Positions 1 through 5,659 are shown, counted from the stretch's first letter. The stretch: DNA of 6,172 bases from Clostridiales bacterium UBA4717 (GCA_002404395.1 DHJP01000153.1:1-6172), one strand, 5' to 3'. Made by a program: numbers and translations. Notes: generated by a model from the sequence alone, not told the origin.

Positions 1-295
1 GTCCGTCTTTTATTATGTCTATGACCTGGCGGCCGCGCAGTTTGAGCGAGGGACCGAAGTCAAGCTTGGTTGCTATATCCTTGAGGTAAGTGGTATACTG
101 CTCGAAAAGCGGTTTGTCCATACCGTATTTTGCTTCGAGCGCCGCCTGAGTTGCCGCCGTTGTGGCTTTTTCGCCGAGGAACGGTCCGCCCGGAACCGCG
201 CGCATGACGAAAAAGGTCACCGTGATAACTACCCAGACGGTCAGGACTGCCAAAGCGAGTCGCTTCAGTATATAAATCAGAGTTTTTGTGTTCAT
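1..295 (-). CDS. Oligopeptide/dipeptide ABC transporter permease, OppB/DppB type (N-terminal part, runs off the window)
   Basis: This is one of the two membrane permeases of a peptide- or nickel-type ABC importer, which would work with a second permease (OppC/DppC type), two ATPases and a lipoprotein binding protein. Only the first 98 codons are visible; the 3' part lies beyond position 1. It opens with a short basic stretch (ILKRLA) and one strongly hydrophobic segment at about residues 10-32 (LALAVLTVWVVITVTFFVM), followed by RAVPGGPF, a typical N-terminal pattern for this permease family. A family-like extracytoplasmic stretch follows, with KYGMDKPLFEQY at about residues 56-67 and DFGPSLKLRGRQV at about 79-91. 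The ATG at 295 follows a purine-rich GAAAGG at 311-316, spaced rather far at 15 nt. A good promoter lies just upstream. The substrate cannot be told from this fragment, so no gene symbol is given. Confidence 0.88.
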   Translation of the reverse strand, partial: MNTKTLIYILKRLALAVLTVWVVITVTFFVMRAVPGGPFLGEKATTAATQAALEAKYGMDKPLFEQYTTYLKDIATKLDFGPSLKLRGRQVIDIIKDG

Positions 296-360
296 GATTA
301 TCCGACCGTGCCTTTCAGTTAGGGTATAAATTTTTGTATAATAATATACAGTACCATACC

Positions 361-389
361 ATTATACCAAATTGTCATCGTTAAATCAA
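361..389 (-). promoter_or_regulatory. Sigma-A-type promoter for the opp/dpp-like permease
   Basis: Read on the minus strand there is a -35 element TTGATT (389-384), a 17-nt spacer, and a perfect -10 element TATAAT (366-361). Transcription would start near 354, leaving a leader of about 58 nt before the ATG at 295. The flanking DNA is very AT-rich. The promoter lies between the rnmV terminator and the permease, so the transporter is probably a separate transcription unit. Confidence 0.72.
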
Positions 390-400
390 GGTTAAATCAA
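380..400 (-). repeat. Tandem 10-bp direct repeat overlapping the -35 element
   Basis: The minus strand carries TTGATTTAAC twice (400-391 and 389-380), separated by a single C. The downstream copy contains the -35 hexamer of the permease promoter. Two identical half-sites on the same face of the helix (11-bp pitch) could be a regulator-binding site, or simply a duplicated -35 region. No regulator gene is visible in the window. Confidence 0.55.
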
Positions 401-482
401 AAATTTAATTCAAAATAAGCGCAAAATCGCGAATTTGCCGACTGCACGCAGAATAATTACCGAAATCGGCGCAAAAACCGCA

Positions 483-521
483 AAAAAATTCGCCCGTACA
501 CGGCACTTGGGCGAATTTTTT
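483..521 (-). terminator. Intrinsic terminator ending the rnr-rnmV gene run
   Basis: Positions 483-495 and 509-521 form a perfect 13-bp inverted repeat, with core GGGCGAA pairing with TTCGCCC and a 13-nt loop. On the minus strand the hairpin is followed by a run of T residues (488-482). It lies about 43 nt past the rnmV stop codon. The arm sequence is symmetrical, with A and T runs on both sides, so it could also stop transcription on the plus strand. Confidence 0.88.
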
Positions 522-563
522 CACAAACGCCGCGTTTCGGACAAAAGCGCGCGCGGCGCGAAG

Positions 564-1154
564 TCAGCACTTTGCGGCTTCGACGGCGGCTGTGAGCGTT
601 TCGCGCGTGCAGATCATATTGACCGCTTCAAGCAATGCGTTGGCGGTCATGCCGGCGGGCAGGGAGAGCCTTTTTGCCGTTTCGTCGCGGAGCTTCGCGC
701 TGTCTGCGCCGCCCGACAGACCGAGGATATAGAGATCGGTCTTGGTGATATCTCCGCGCTTCGGCGGCGCGGACTGCGTGCTGTATGGCAAAAGCAGGGA
801 ATAAAGCAGGTCGGCGTCGGTCCCCTCGACTCCGAGGTAGCCCTCCTTTGAGGGCGCGCTCTTGCGTTTTTCCTTCCCTTTGAGTTGGGGGGTATAGAGG
901 TTGATGAGCCGCTCCTTGGGGATGATCCCCGACAGGTGCGCGCGGATCAGCGCGCCGGCGCTGTCGCTGTCGGACAAGACTATCAGCTCGCGCTCGCGCG
1001 CCAGCGCCCTGAGCAGCGCGCGCTTTTCGGTATCCTTGAAGATGCCGAAGCCGCCGCAGGTGATTATCACGCCGTCCACGAGCGAAGCAAGCTTTATCTT
1101 GTCGTATTTTCCTTCAACTATTATAGGATAAAGTATCTTCAGCTTTTCACGCAT
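564..1154 (-). CDS. rnmV: Ribonuclease M5-like protein (TOPRIM + DUF4093)
   Basis: RNase M5 makes the final cuts that release mature 5S rRNA from its precursor in many Bacillota. The 196-residue product starts with a TOPRIM domain at about residues 9-95. The catalytic glutamate is visible in PIIVEGKYDKIKL (E14) and the metal-binding DxD in LSDSDSAGALI (D62, D64). The TCGGFGIF motif at 32-39 matches the TNGFAI-like strand of the family. GYLGVEGTDADLLYSLL (105-121) resembles the conserved GVEHA region that leads into the C-terminal DUF4093 domain (about 120-196). Length is normal for the family. The ATG overlaps the holA stop codon by 8 nt and has its own RBS, GGGAAGG (1168-1162), 7 nt upstream, so translation is probably coupled to holA. 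In Bacillus this gene sits next to ksgA/rsmA, but here it follows holA. Some DUF4093 TOPRIM proteins in Clostridia are annotated only by domain, so 5S processing is inferred from the family. Confidence 0.86.
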   Translation of the reverse strand: MREKLKILYPIIVEGKYDKIKLASLVDGVIITCGGFGIFKDTEKRALLRALARERELIVLSDSDSAGALIRAHLSGIIPKERLINLYTPQLKGKEKRKSAPSKEGYLGVEGTDADLLYSLLLPYSTQSAPPKRGDITKTDLYILGLSGGADSAKLRDETAKRLSLPAGMTANALLEAVNMICTRETLTAAVEAAKC

Positions 1155-2232
1155 CGTTCTGCCTTCCCGTCAGCTCGCAGATGAGCCGTTCGATAAGTAT
1201 AAAGCCGTCGCAGGCGCTCGTCTTGAGCGCGACGTCGGCACGCATCGCCGACTCGGCGGCTTCAAAAAGCCTGTCGGTGCGTTCGTTCTTTAAGGATTCG
1301 TACATCAGCTTGACCTTGTATTCGTGTAATTTCAGCGCCTTTGCCGCTTCGAAGCGGGTCATTCCCGCGTCCATACAGCCGCGGACTCTGAGCATATCCG
1401 AAAGCGCGGACGTAAATTTCGAAAGTATCACCGCAGGCTCGTCCCCGCGCTCGCGCATAAATGCAAACTCGGCAAGCGCGCGCGCGCCGTCGCGCTCGGT
1501 CAGCGCGTTGGCAAACTCAAAGGGGGAGGATTCGCGGTTCTTCACGCAGACTTCGGCGATATCCTCGGCAAGGACGGCGCTTTTGCCCTTGGCGCGGACA
1601 TATGCGCAGACTTTTGACACCTCGTTTTTCAAAACCGACATATTTTTGCCGGCGCGTTCAAGCAGGAGGTAGGCTTCGCGCGGCTCGAACGTCACGCCCT
1701 CGCGCTTTGAAAGTCCGATTATCCATGAAGCGAGCTTTGCCGGCGGCTCGGGCGAAAAGACTACGGGAACGGCGACTTTTGAAAGCTCGGAGATGATGCT
1801 CCGATGCTTCTGCGAGTCGCTCGGAAGCTCCGCTTCGGTCGCGTAGATGATAACGCGCGAATCGGTGCTTGCGCGTTCGTTTATCAGCTTGCAGAGCGCG
1901 GAAAATTCGGAAGGCTTTATGGTTTTGTAGTCAAGCTCGTACAGCTCGGTGAGTCTGCCGTGAGTCTCGTTTTCGTCCTCGGAAAGCGAGAAAAGATCAA
2001 AGCCGATGCCTGCCGCCGAAAGCGCGTCCTCAAGCGCGGCAAGCGAAAAGTCGTCGCCGGTGAGTCTGGTGAGATCGAGGCTGTCGCGTGAGCCGCAGAT
2101 CGCCTTTTCGGCTTCGTGCAGGCAATATTCTTTCATATAATCTTCGGCGCCGTAGAAAAAATACGCCTTGCCGAGCCCGTTTTTCAGCTCGTCCTTGAAA
2201 AATTGCTGTCCGCTTTTTTTATCTGCCGCCAC
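1147..2232 (-). CDS. holA: DNA polymerase III, delta subunit
   Basis: Delta is the clamp-opening subunit of the replicative clamp loader; it binds the beta sliding clamp and works in a complex with tau/gamma and delta prime. The product is 361 residues from the start chosen here, close to the family's usual size of about 340. Visible family features are KAYFFYGAEDYMKE near the N terminus (22-35), LASWIIGLSKREGV (167-180), the NMSVLKNEVSKVCAY helix (197-211), SPFEFANALTERDG (236-249), and a helical C-terminal region ending in ILIERLICELTG. I choose the GTG at 2232 because AGGAGA (2246-2241) sits 8 nt upstream. The longer reading frame begins at 2319 and has ATGs at 2319 and 2256, but neither has a good RBS, and both would extend far into the DUF1934 gene with a non-conserved leader. 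With the GTG, the overlap with the upstream gene is 14 nt. The stop overlaps the rnmV start, so this is the middle of a tightly coupled operon. Confidence 0.92.
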   Translation of the reverse strand: MAADKKSGQQFFKDELKNGLGKAYFFYGAEDYMKEYCLHEAEKAICGSRDSLDLTRLTGDDFSLAALEDALSAAGIGFDLFSLSEDENETHGRLTELYELDYKTIKPSEFSALCKLINERASTDSRVIIYATEAELPSDSQKHRSIISELSKVAVPVVFSPEPPAKLASWIIGLSKREGVTFEPREAYLLLERAGKNMSVLKNEVSKVCAYVRAKGKSAVLAEDIAEVCVKNRESSPFEFANALTERDGARALAEFAFMRERGDEPAVILSKFTSALSDMLRVRGCMDAGMTRFEAAKALKLHEYKVKLMYESLKNERTDRLFEAAESAMRADVALKTSACDGFILIERLICELTGRQNDA

Positions 2233-2686
2233 TTGTATCTTCTCCTTTTTTTGCATGAGTGAAAAGCTCAAATACGACTCTGCTTGCGACTTCGTTCCCG
2301 CTGATGATGTCGTATTCAAGCTTTAAGCTTCCGCCGCCGTCGGCGCGCAGGCGGTTTTCGAGTTTTGCGGTATTTACCGCAAGCGCAAGCGAGTGCCCGC
2401 CCACGCGGTAGACGCAGGGGTGGGTGCGGTCGGCTTCAAAATGCATATGCGAATATACTTCGCCCGAGCGCGTTACGGTAACGCGCCCGCCCCCTTCGGT
2501 AAAGGCGATCGACACATCGGTGCCGCGCGGAGCGTCCTTTGAGGCCTCGGTATACTTCAAGGCGCAGCCGCCCTCGGCGTCCCGAACGAGCAGGGCATCG
2601 GTAAGGCAGGTGAATTTTTCGTTTTGATCAAGCGGATAGGTACAGGAAAGCTTGAGTCTGACGGGTATTCTGATCTCGTTTTTCAT
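2219..2686 (-). CDS. DUF1934 (YwiB-like) small beta-barrel protein
   Basis: This 155-residue cytoplasmic protein has no signal peptide or membrane segment and matches the DUF1934 pattern, a calycin-like beta-barrel family common in Bacillota whose biochemical role is not established. Features seen are an N-terminal strand IRIPVRLKL (5-13), the LKYTEA segment (43-48), GTDVSIAF (55-62), the conserved VTVTRSGEVYSHMHFEA core (69-85) and the last strands SLKLEYDIISGNEVASRVVFEL (120-141). The C-terminal tail (HAKKGEDTSGGR) is hydrophilic, and its codons contain the holA RBS and GTG. An in-frame TAA lies only nine codons upstream of the ATG at 2686, so the start is well fixed. The RBS is weak (AGAGAG, 9 nt upstream), and a small hairpin precedes it. 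It lies 77 nt after rnr and overlaps holA by 14 nt, so it is likely co-transcribed with both. I assign no function beyond the family. Confidence 0.82.
   Translation of the reverse strand: MKNEIRIPVRLKLSCTYPLDQNEKFTCLTDALLVRDAEGGCALKYTEASKDAPRGTDVSIAFTEGGGRVTVTRSGEVYSHMHFEADRTHPCVYRVGGHSLALAVNTAKLENRLRADGGGSLKLEYDIISGNEVASRVVFELFTHAKKGEDTSGGR
2241..2246 (-). promoter_or_regulatory. Ribosome binding site that decides the holA start
   Basis: AGGAGA on the minus strand, 8 nt before the GTG at 2232, embedded in the last codons of the DUF1934 gene. It is the only strong Shine-Dalgarno sequence near the start of the holA frame and is the main argument for a GTG start over the ATGs at 2256 and 2319. 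Confidence 0.8.
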
Positions 2687-2700
2687 TCGGAAAGGCTCTC

Positions 2701-2720
2701 TGCCGCTTTACGCGGCGGCA
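2701..2720 (-). other. Short GC-rich hairpin in the rnr-DUF1934 gap
   Basis: GCCGC (2702-2706) can pair with GCGGC (2712-2716) around a five-base loop; a 6-bp alternative pairs TGCCGC (2701-2706) with GCGGCA (2715-2720). No T-run follows on either strand, so it is not a normal intrinsic terminator. It ends 14 nt before the DUF1934 ATG, directly next to the weak RBS, so it could influence translation or protect an mRNA end. It shares an 11-bp sequence with the hairpin upstream of rnr. Confidence 0.45.
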
Positions 2721-2763
2721 TATTTGTGATCCGTGCGGTGCGTACGGCGGTCGTTTGCAGTGC

Positions 2764-4941
2764 TCAGTCGTCGGCAAGCTCAAAGGTCAGCTTGCCGCGC
2801 GCGGTATCGGTGCTTATCAGCTTCACTCTTACCGGAGTGCCCGGCGTGTACACGGTTTCGCCGCAGGTGAAAGTGAGGTCATCACGGTCGTAGTCGCACC
2901 AATCGTCAAAAGCGGAGGCGGGCACAAGCCCCTCGCAGGTATTTTCAAGCTCAACGAAAATGCCGAAAGAGGCGACCGCGGATACAGTCGCGGGAAACTC
3001 GTCGCCGACGAAGCGGCTCATATATACTGCCTTGTATATGTCGTCGGCGGTCCGCTCGATCTCAAGCGCGCGCAGCTCGCCCTCGTTTGCGCTTACGCAG
3101 GCGGCGGCAACGGCGGGACTTGTGATCTTTGAGGCTTTAGGCTCGGATGCCGGCGTATTTTTGATATCAAGCTCAAGCGCGGTCCCGCGGCGCAGTGCGC
3201 GCTTCAGCTCACGGTGGAGCGCGAGATCCGAGTAACGTCTGATCGGCGAAGTGAAGTGTGAATAATATTCAAGCGCGAGCCCGAAGTGACCGCGCGCTTC
3301 GGTATCGTATTTGGCTTTCATCAGCGAGCGCAGCAGGAGCTTCGACACGATCCCGGCGCAGTCTTTTTCTTCGGCAAGCGCGAGCAGGCGCGAAATATCC
3401 TTGCCGTTTATCGCGTCGGCTCGGATGCCGGCGCTTCGCACATCAAGCCCGAGCCTTGCGGCAAAGTCAAGAAACGCCGTGATCTTTTCGGGATCGGGCG
3501 GCTCGTGGATCCGATAGACTCCGGGGAGCGACAGCGCGTTCGTAACGCGCGCGGCGGCTTCGTTGGCGCAGAGCATGAACTGCTCGATCAGCCGTTCGGT
3601 CGTGCCGCGCACTTCACGCGCTATTTCGATCGGCGCGCCGTCGTCATCAAGCTTTATCACCGCGTCGCTTTCGGCAAGCTCAAAGGCGCCGCGCGCTTTT
3701 GAGCGCGCTTCAAGCACTTTATAAAGCTTTACCGCTTCGCGCAGTGAAGCAAGCACGGCGGGAGGATATTTTTTTAAGATCTCGGGCTCGGCGCTGCCGT
3801 CAAGAACGGCGTTAAGCTCACGGTAGACTCCGCGCGCCGCGCTTGATATTATGCTTTCGCAGAAGCGGCAGGCGCAGAGCTTGCCCTCGCGGTCTATCGA
3901 AACAAATGCGGAGAGCGTGAGCTTGGCGCTGTCGGCGTTGAGCGAACAGGCAAAGTTTGAAAGCGCTTCGGGCAGCATGGGTATGACCGCGCCGGGGTAG
4001 TAGATGCTGTTGCCGCGCGAGCGCGCTTCAAGGTCAAGCGCGCTGTTTTCGCGGACATATTCGGAAACGTCGGCGATATGCACGCCGAGCAGCCAGCCGT
4101 TTTCGGTCGCATCGACCGAAATTGCATCGTCAAGGTCGCGCGCATACTCGCTGTCGATGGTGAAGATCGTTTTACCGCGCAGATCGACCCGTCCTTCTGC
4201 GGCGGTAGGTACAGCGGCGGCACTTTCGGCTTCGGCAAGCGCTTCGGCTGAAAACTCGGTCGGTGCACCGCTTGAATATATCACGGCGCGCACCGATGAG
4301 CGTGGGTCAAGCGCGCTTCCGAAGCGTTCGACGACCTCGCCTATCGCTTCCTTGCCGCGCTCCGGGTAAGCGAGCAGCTTTATCGCGACGCGCTCGCCGT
4401 GTGCAGCGCCGTGCGCCTTGGCTTCGGAGATGCGGACGGGGAAGGAGAGGCGCGCTTCGTCGTCGGCGAAGCAGAGAAAGGAGCTTTTCGTGCAGGGCTT
4501 GCCGCCGCGGCGCGTAATTATCGGCGATTCTTCAAGTCTGCCGCAGATCGGAAGGCTTGAGCGCTTTTCGATCGAGATTATCTCGCCCTCGGTCTTGTGA
4601 GTGCCGCGGTCGTAGTATGAGGGGCGAAGGACCGCACGTACCGTGTCGCCGCTTTCGGCGCCGTGTACCGCGTGAGCCGGTATGAATATGTCCTCGCCGT
4701 TTGTTGCTTCAAGATACGAGTCGGGGCGGACAAATCCGAAGCCGCGTCCGCTTGAGGTGAAAATTCCGATCACGGCGTCTGACTCGGGTGCGGCGCAGTG
4801 CCTGCCGGCACTGCGATCTTGCGAAGTATGTCTCTGCGCCGCGTGCTTTTGCGCTGTATGTCGTTGCGCCGCGTGCCTTTGCGCCGTGCGCTCGTTATGC
4901 TTGAACACGGCGCGGTTCTGCTTTTTTGATCTTTTCTTCAT
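2764..4941 (-). CDS. rnr: Ribonuclease R (3'-5' exoribonuclease, RNB family)
   Basis: RNase R degrades structured RNA processively from the 3' end and acts in mRNA decay, rRNA quality control and tmRNA-linked turnover. The 725-residue product has the expected domains: cold-shock OB folds at about 55-130 (GIFTSSGRGFGFVRPD) and 130-207; the RNB catalytic domain at about 250-580, with TIDSEYARDLDDAISV giving the four metal-binding aspartates D263, D269, D271 and D272, HIADVSEYV (288-296), NSIYYPGAVIPMLPEALSN (311-329) and GHFGLALEYYSHFTSPIRRY (551-570); and a C-terminal S1 domain at about 645-725. The protein ends directly after S1 and lacks the Lys-rich C-terminal tail of E. coli RNase R. Instead it has a basic, His/Arg/Gln-rich N-terminal extension (1-50) encoded by tandem repeats. 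The ATG at 4941 has only a weak RBS (AAAGAA) and a hairpin 12 nt upstream. No in-frame alternative looks better. The usual neighbour smpB does not follow; a DUF1934 gene does. Confidence 0.95.
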   Translation of the reverse strand: MKKRSKKQNRAVFKHNERTAQRHAAQRHTAQKHAAQRHTSQDRSAGRHCAAPESDAVIGIFTSSGRGFGFVRPDSYLEATNGEDIFIPAHAVHGAESGDTVRAVLRPSYYDRGTHKTEGEIISIEKRSSLPICGRLEESPIITRRGGKPCTKSSFLCFADDEARLSFPVRISEAKAHGAAHGERVAIKLLAYPERGKEAIGEVVERFGSALDPRSSVRAVIYSSGAPTEFSAEALAEAESAAAVPTAAEGRVDLRGKTIFTIDSEYARDLDDAISVDATENGWLLGVHIADVSEYVRENSALDLEARSRGNSIYYPGAVIPMLPEALSNFACSLNADSAKLTLSAFVSIDREGKLCACRFCESIISSAARGVYRELNAVLDGSAEPEILKKYPPAVLASLREAVKLYKVLEARSKARGAFELAESDAVIKLDDDGAPIEIAREVRGTTERLIEQFMLCANEAAARVTNALSLPGVYRIHEPPDPEKITAFLDFAARLGLDVRSAGIRADAINGKDISRLLALAEEKDCAGIVSKLLLRSLMKAKYDTEARGHFGLALEYYSHFTSPIRRYSDLALHRELKRALRRGTALELDIKNTPASEPKASKITSPAVAAACVSANEGELRALEIERTADDIYKAVYMSRFVGDEFPATVSAVASFGIFVELENTCEGLVPASAFDDWCDYDRDDLTFTCGETVYTPGTPVRVKLISTDTARGKLTFELADD
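4826..4885 (-). repeat. Two tandem 30-bp units in the 5' end of rnr
   Basis: Positions 4826-4855 and 4856-4885 are direct copies differing at four of 30 bases. Each is itself built of two related 15-bp halves. On the minus strand they encode residues 19-38 of RNase R, five-residue units of the type AQRHA, AQRHT and AQKHA. The repeat length is a multiple of three, so gain or loss of a unit would keep the frame. Confidence 0.85.
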
Positions 4942-4953
4942 ATCATTCTTTAT

Positions 4954-4968
4954 GCCGCCGCAGGCGGC
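4954..4968 (-). other. GC-rich hairpin immediately upstream of rnr
   Basis: GCCGCC (4954-4959) and GGCGGC (4963-4968) form a perfect 6-bp stem with a 3-nt loop, or 5 bp with a 5-nt loop. It ends 12 nt before the rnr ATG, where a Shine-Dalgarno sequence would normally lie. There is no T-run after it in the direction of rnr transcription, so termination is unlikely; an effect on ribosome access or mRNA stability is possible but inferred. Confidence 0.5.
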
Positions 4969-5093
4969 TCAATAAATAAACGCGGAATTTACGATCCGGT
5001 GAGGTCAATAAAATTGCGGGCGTGAGGCGATGTTCGTTTGGCGGAGATGTCGCTTTGCGGTTATATTTTGGGTAAGTTCGGGCATTGATATGC
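4969..5093. other. secG-rnr intergenic spacer, no gene recognised
   Basis: This spacer between the secG terminator and the rnr leader hairpin should contain the rnr promoter, because the terminator isolates rnr from secG. I see no convincing -35/-10 pair. The best fragments are TATAAC (5065-5060, minus strand) without a matching -35, and TTGACC (5007-5002, minus strand) without a properly spaced -10. I recognise no tRNA, riboswitch or small-RNA fold, and the short open frames here have no RBS. Confidence 0.4.
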
Positions 5094-5125
5094 AAAAAAG
5101 GCTGTCGCGTGTGCGGCAACCTTTT
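5094..5125 (-). terminator. Intrinsic terminator of secG
   Basis: Positions 5096-5108 and 5113-5125 form a 13-bp stem with one G-U wobble and one mismatch, closed by a 4-nt loop (ACAC on the minus strand) and followed on the minus strand by six T residues (5099-5094). It lies 47 nt past the secG stop codon and separates secG from rnr. Confidence 0.86.
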
Positions 5126-5172
5126 CTGTATCATTATTGATTATACTGCCGCTGAAGCTGCGGATCGGTTTC

Positions 5173-5610
5173 TCAGCCGGCTGTGTCATCAGACTCGTCG
5201 GTATTTTCAACCGACTCGGTGTCTGCGACCGACTCAGTATCTTCGACCGATTCGGTGTCTGCGATCGACTCGGTATCTTCTGCCGACTCGGTGTCTGCGA
5301 TCGATTCGGTATTTTCAAGCGATTCGCTTGTAACGCTTGAGTCGATGCCGCTGATGCCGATATCTGTTTCGGGCTGAATGGCGTACACGGCAATAACGAG
5401 CACGACGAACACTATTGCAACTACGATCGTAATTTTGTCGAGCTTCTTGTCGATGGTCTGCGCCTTGGATTTGCCGAAAAAGGTCTCGGCACCGCCGGCG
5501 ATAGTGCCGGAAAGGTTGTGCGATTTACCGTGCTGCATGAGTACGGCTACTACGAGAAAGAGGGCGGAAGCAATAAGTATCACGCCGAAAATAATTTGCA
5601 GAGCCTGCAT
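5173..5610 (-). CDS. secG: Preprotein translocase subunit SecG with an acidic repeat tail
   Basis: SecG is the small accessory subunit of the SecYEG membrane channel and stimulates SecA-driven export. The first 80 residues are a normal SecG: membrane segment 1 at about 4-25, a basic loop (26-59) with the family's GGAETFFGKSKAQT (39-52) and KKLDKIT, and membrane segment 2 at about 60-78. The family usually ends here. This protein continues for about 65 residues rich in Asp, Glu, Ser and Thr, mostly a six-residue repeat of the type (I/V)ADTES or (V/A)EDTES. The positively charged loop should be cytoplasmic, which puts the tail on the outer face of the membrane; this is inferred from the positive-inside rule and the known SecG topology. 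The ATG at 5610 is chosen because GGAGG lies 8 nt upstream; the frame could open at a GTG at 5625, but that codon overlaps this RBS. The gene has its own promoter and terminator. Total length is 145 residues. Confidence 0.92.
   Translation of the reverse strand: MQALQIIFGVILIASALFLVVAVLMQHGKSHNLSGTIAGGAETFFGKSKAQTIDKKLDKITIVVAIVFVVLVIAVYAIQPETDIGISGIDSSVTSESLENTESIADTESAEDTESIADTESVEDTESVADTESVENTDESDDTAG
5192..5338 (-). repeat. 18-bp tandem repeat encoding the SecG tail
   Basis: Six near-perfect 18-bp units run from 5213 to 5320 (for example GACTCGGTGTCTGCGACC at 5213-5230, plus-strand reading). A 21-bp variant copy (5192-5212) is on one side and a diverged copy (5321-5338) on the other. 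Two unit types (TCTGCGA-like and TCTTCGA-like) tend to alternate, giving a 36-bp higher-order period. The array stays in the secG frame throughout, and any whole-unit change would preserve it. Confidence 0.92.
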
Positions 5611-5618
5611 TTTGAAAA

Positions 5619-5623
5619 CCTCC
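5619..5623 (-). promoter_or_regulatory. Ribosome binding site of secG
   Basis: GGAGG on the minus strand, 8 nt before the ATG at 5610. It fixes the secG start and excludes the GTG at 5625, whose last base is the first G of this site. Confidence 0.85.
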
Positions 5624-5659
5624 ACGTTGGTTATAAGTTTGTTTTGTCAAAGCATTTAC

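Noticed and set aside
437..470. Hairpin GCCGA...TCGGC between the terminator and the permease promoter
   Set aside because: Five base pairs around a loop of more than 20 nt, with no T-run or adjacent start codon; probably chance.
435..851. Plus-strand open frame of 138 codons opposite rnmV
   Set aside because: It lies mostly antisense to the well-supported RNase M5 gene, has no ribosome binding site, runs through the terminator hairpin, and its product looks like an antisense shadow rich in Arg, Gly and Ala.
3894..4268. Minus-strand open frame of 124 codons inside rnr
   Set aside because: It is fully contained in rnr in another frame, its product is Pro/Ser/Arg-rich with no recognisable family, and it has no RBS or operon position.
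4826..4885. CRISPR-like array in the repeats at the start of rnr
   Set aside because: The units are directly adjacent with no unique spacers and encode a regular peptide repeat in the rnr frame.
5060..5088. Promoter for rnr using TATAAC at 5065-5060
   Set aside because: The -10 is fair, but no acceptable -35 lies 16-18 nt upstream. The TTGACC at 5007-5002 likewise lacks a correctly placed -10. A promoter must exist here, but I cannot place it.
4943..5134. Possible 63-residue gene between secG and rnr on the minus strand
   Set aside because: It starts inside the upstream arm of the secG terminator, lacks a Shine-Dalgarno sequence and shows no family resemblance.
5183..5377. Plus-strand frames reading Asp/Ser/Val or Arg/Pro/Leu repeats opposite secG
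   Set aside because: They are antisense readings of the 18-bp repeat array. Repeats with a period divisible by three leave several frames open by chance.
5645..5650. Perfect TTGACA as a second secG -35 element
   Set aside because: The sequence 16-18 nt downstream is not -10-like; that position falls on the secG ribosome binding site.
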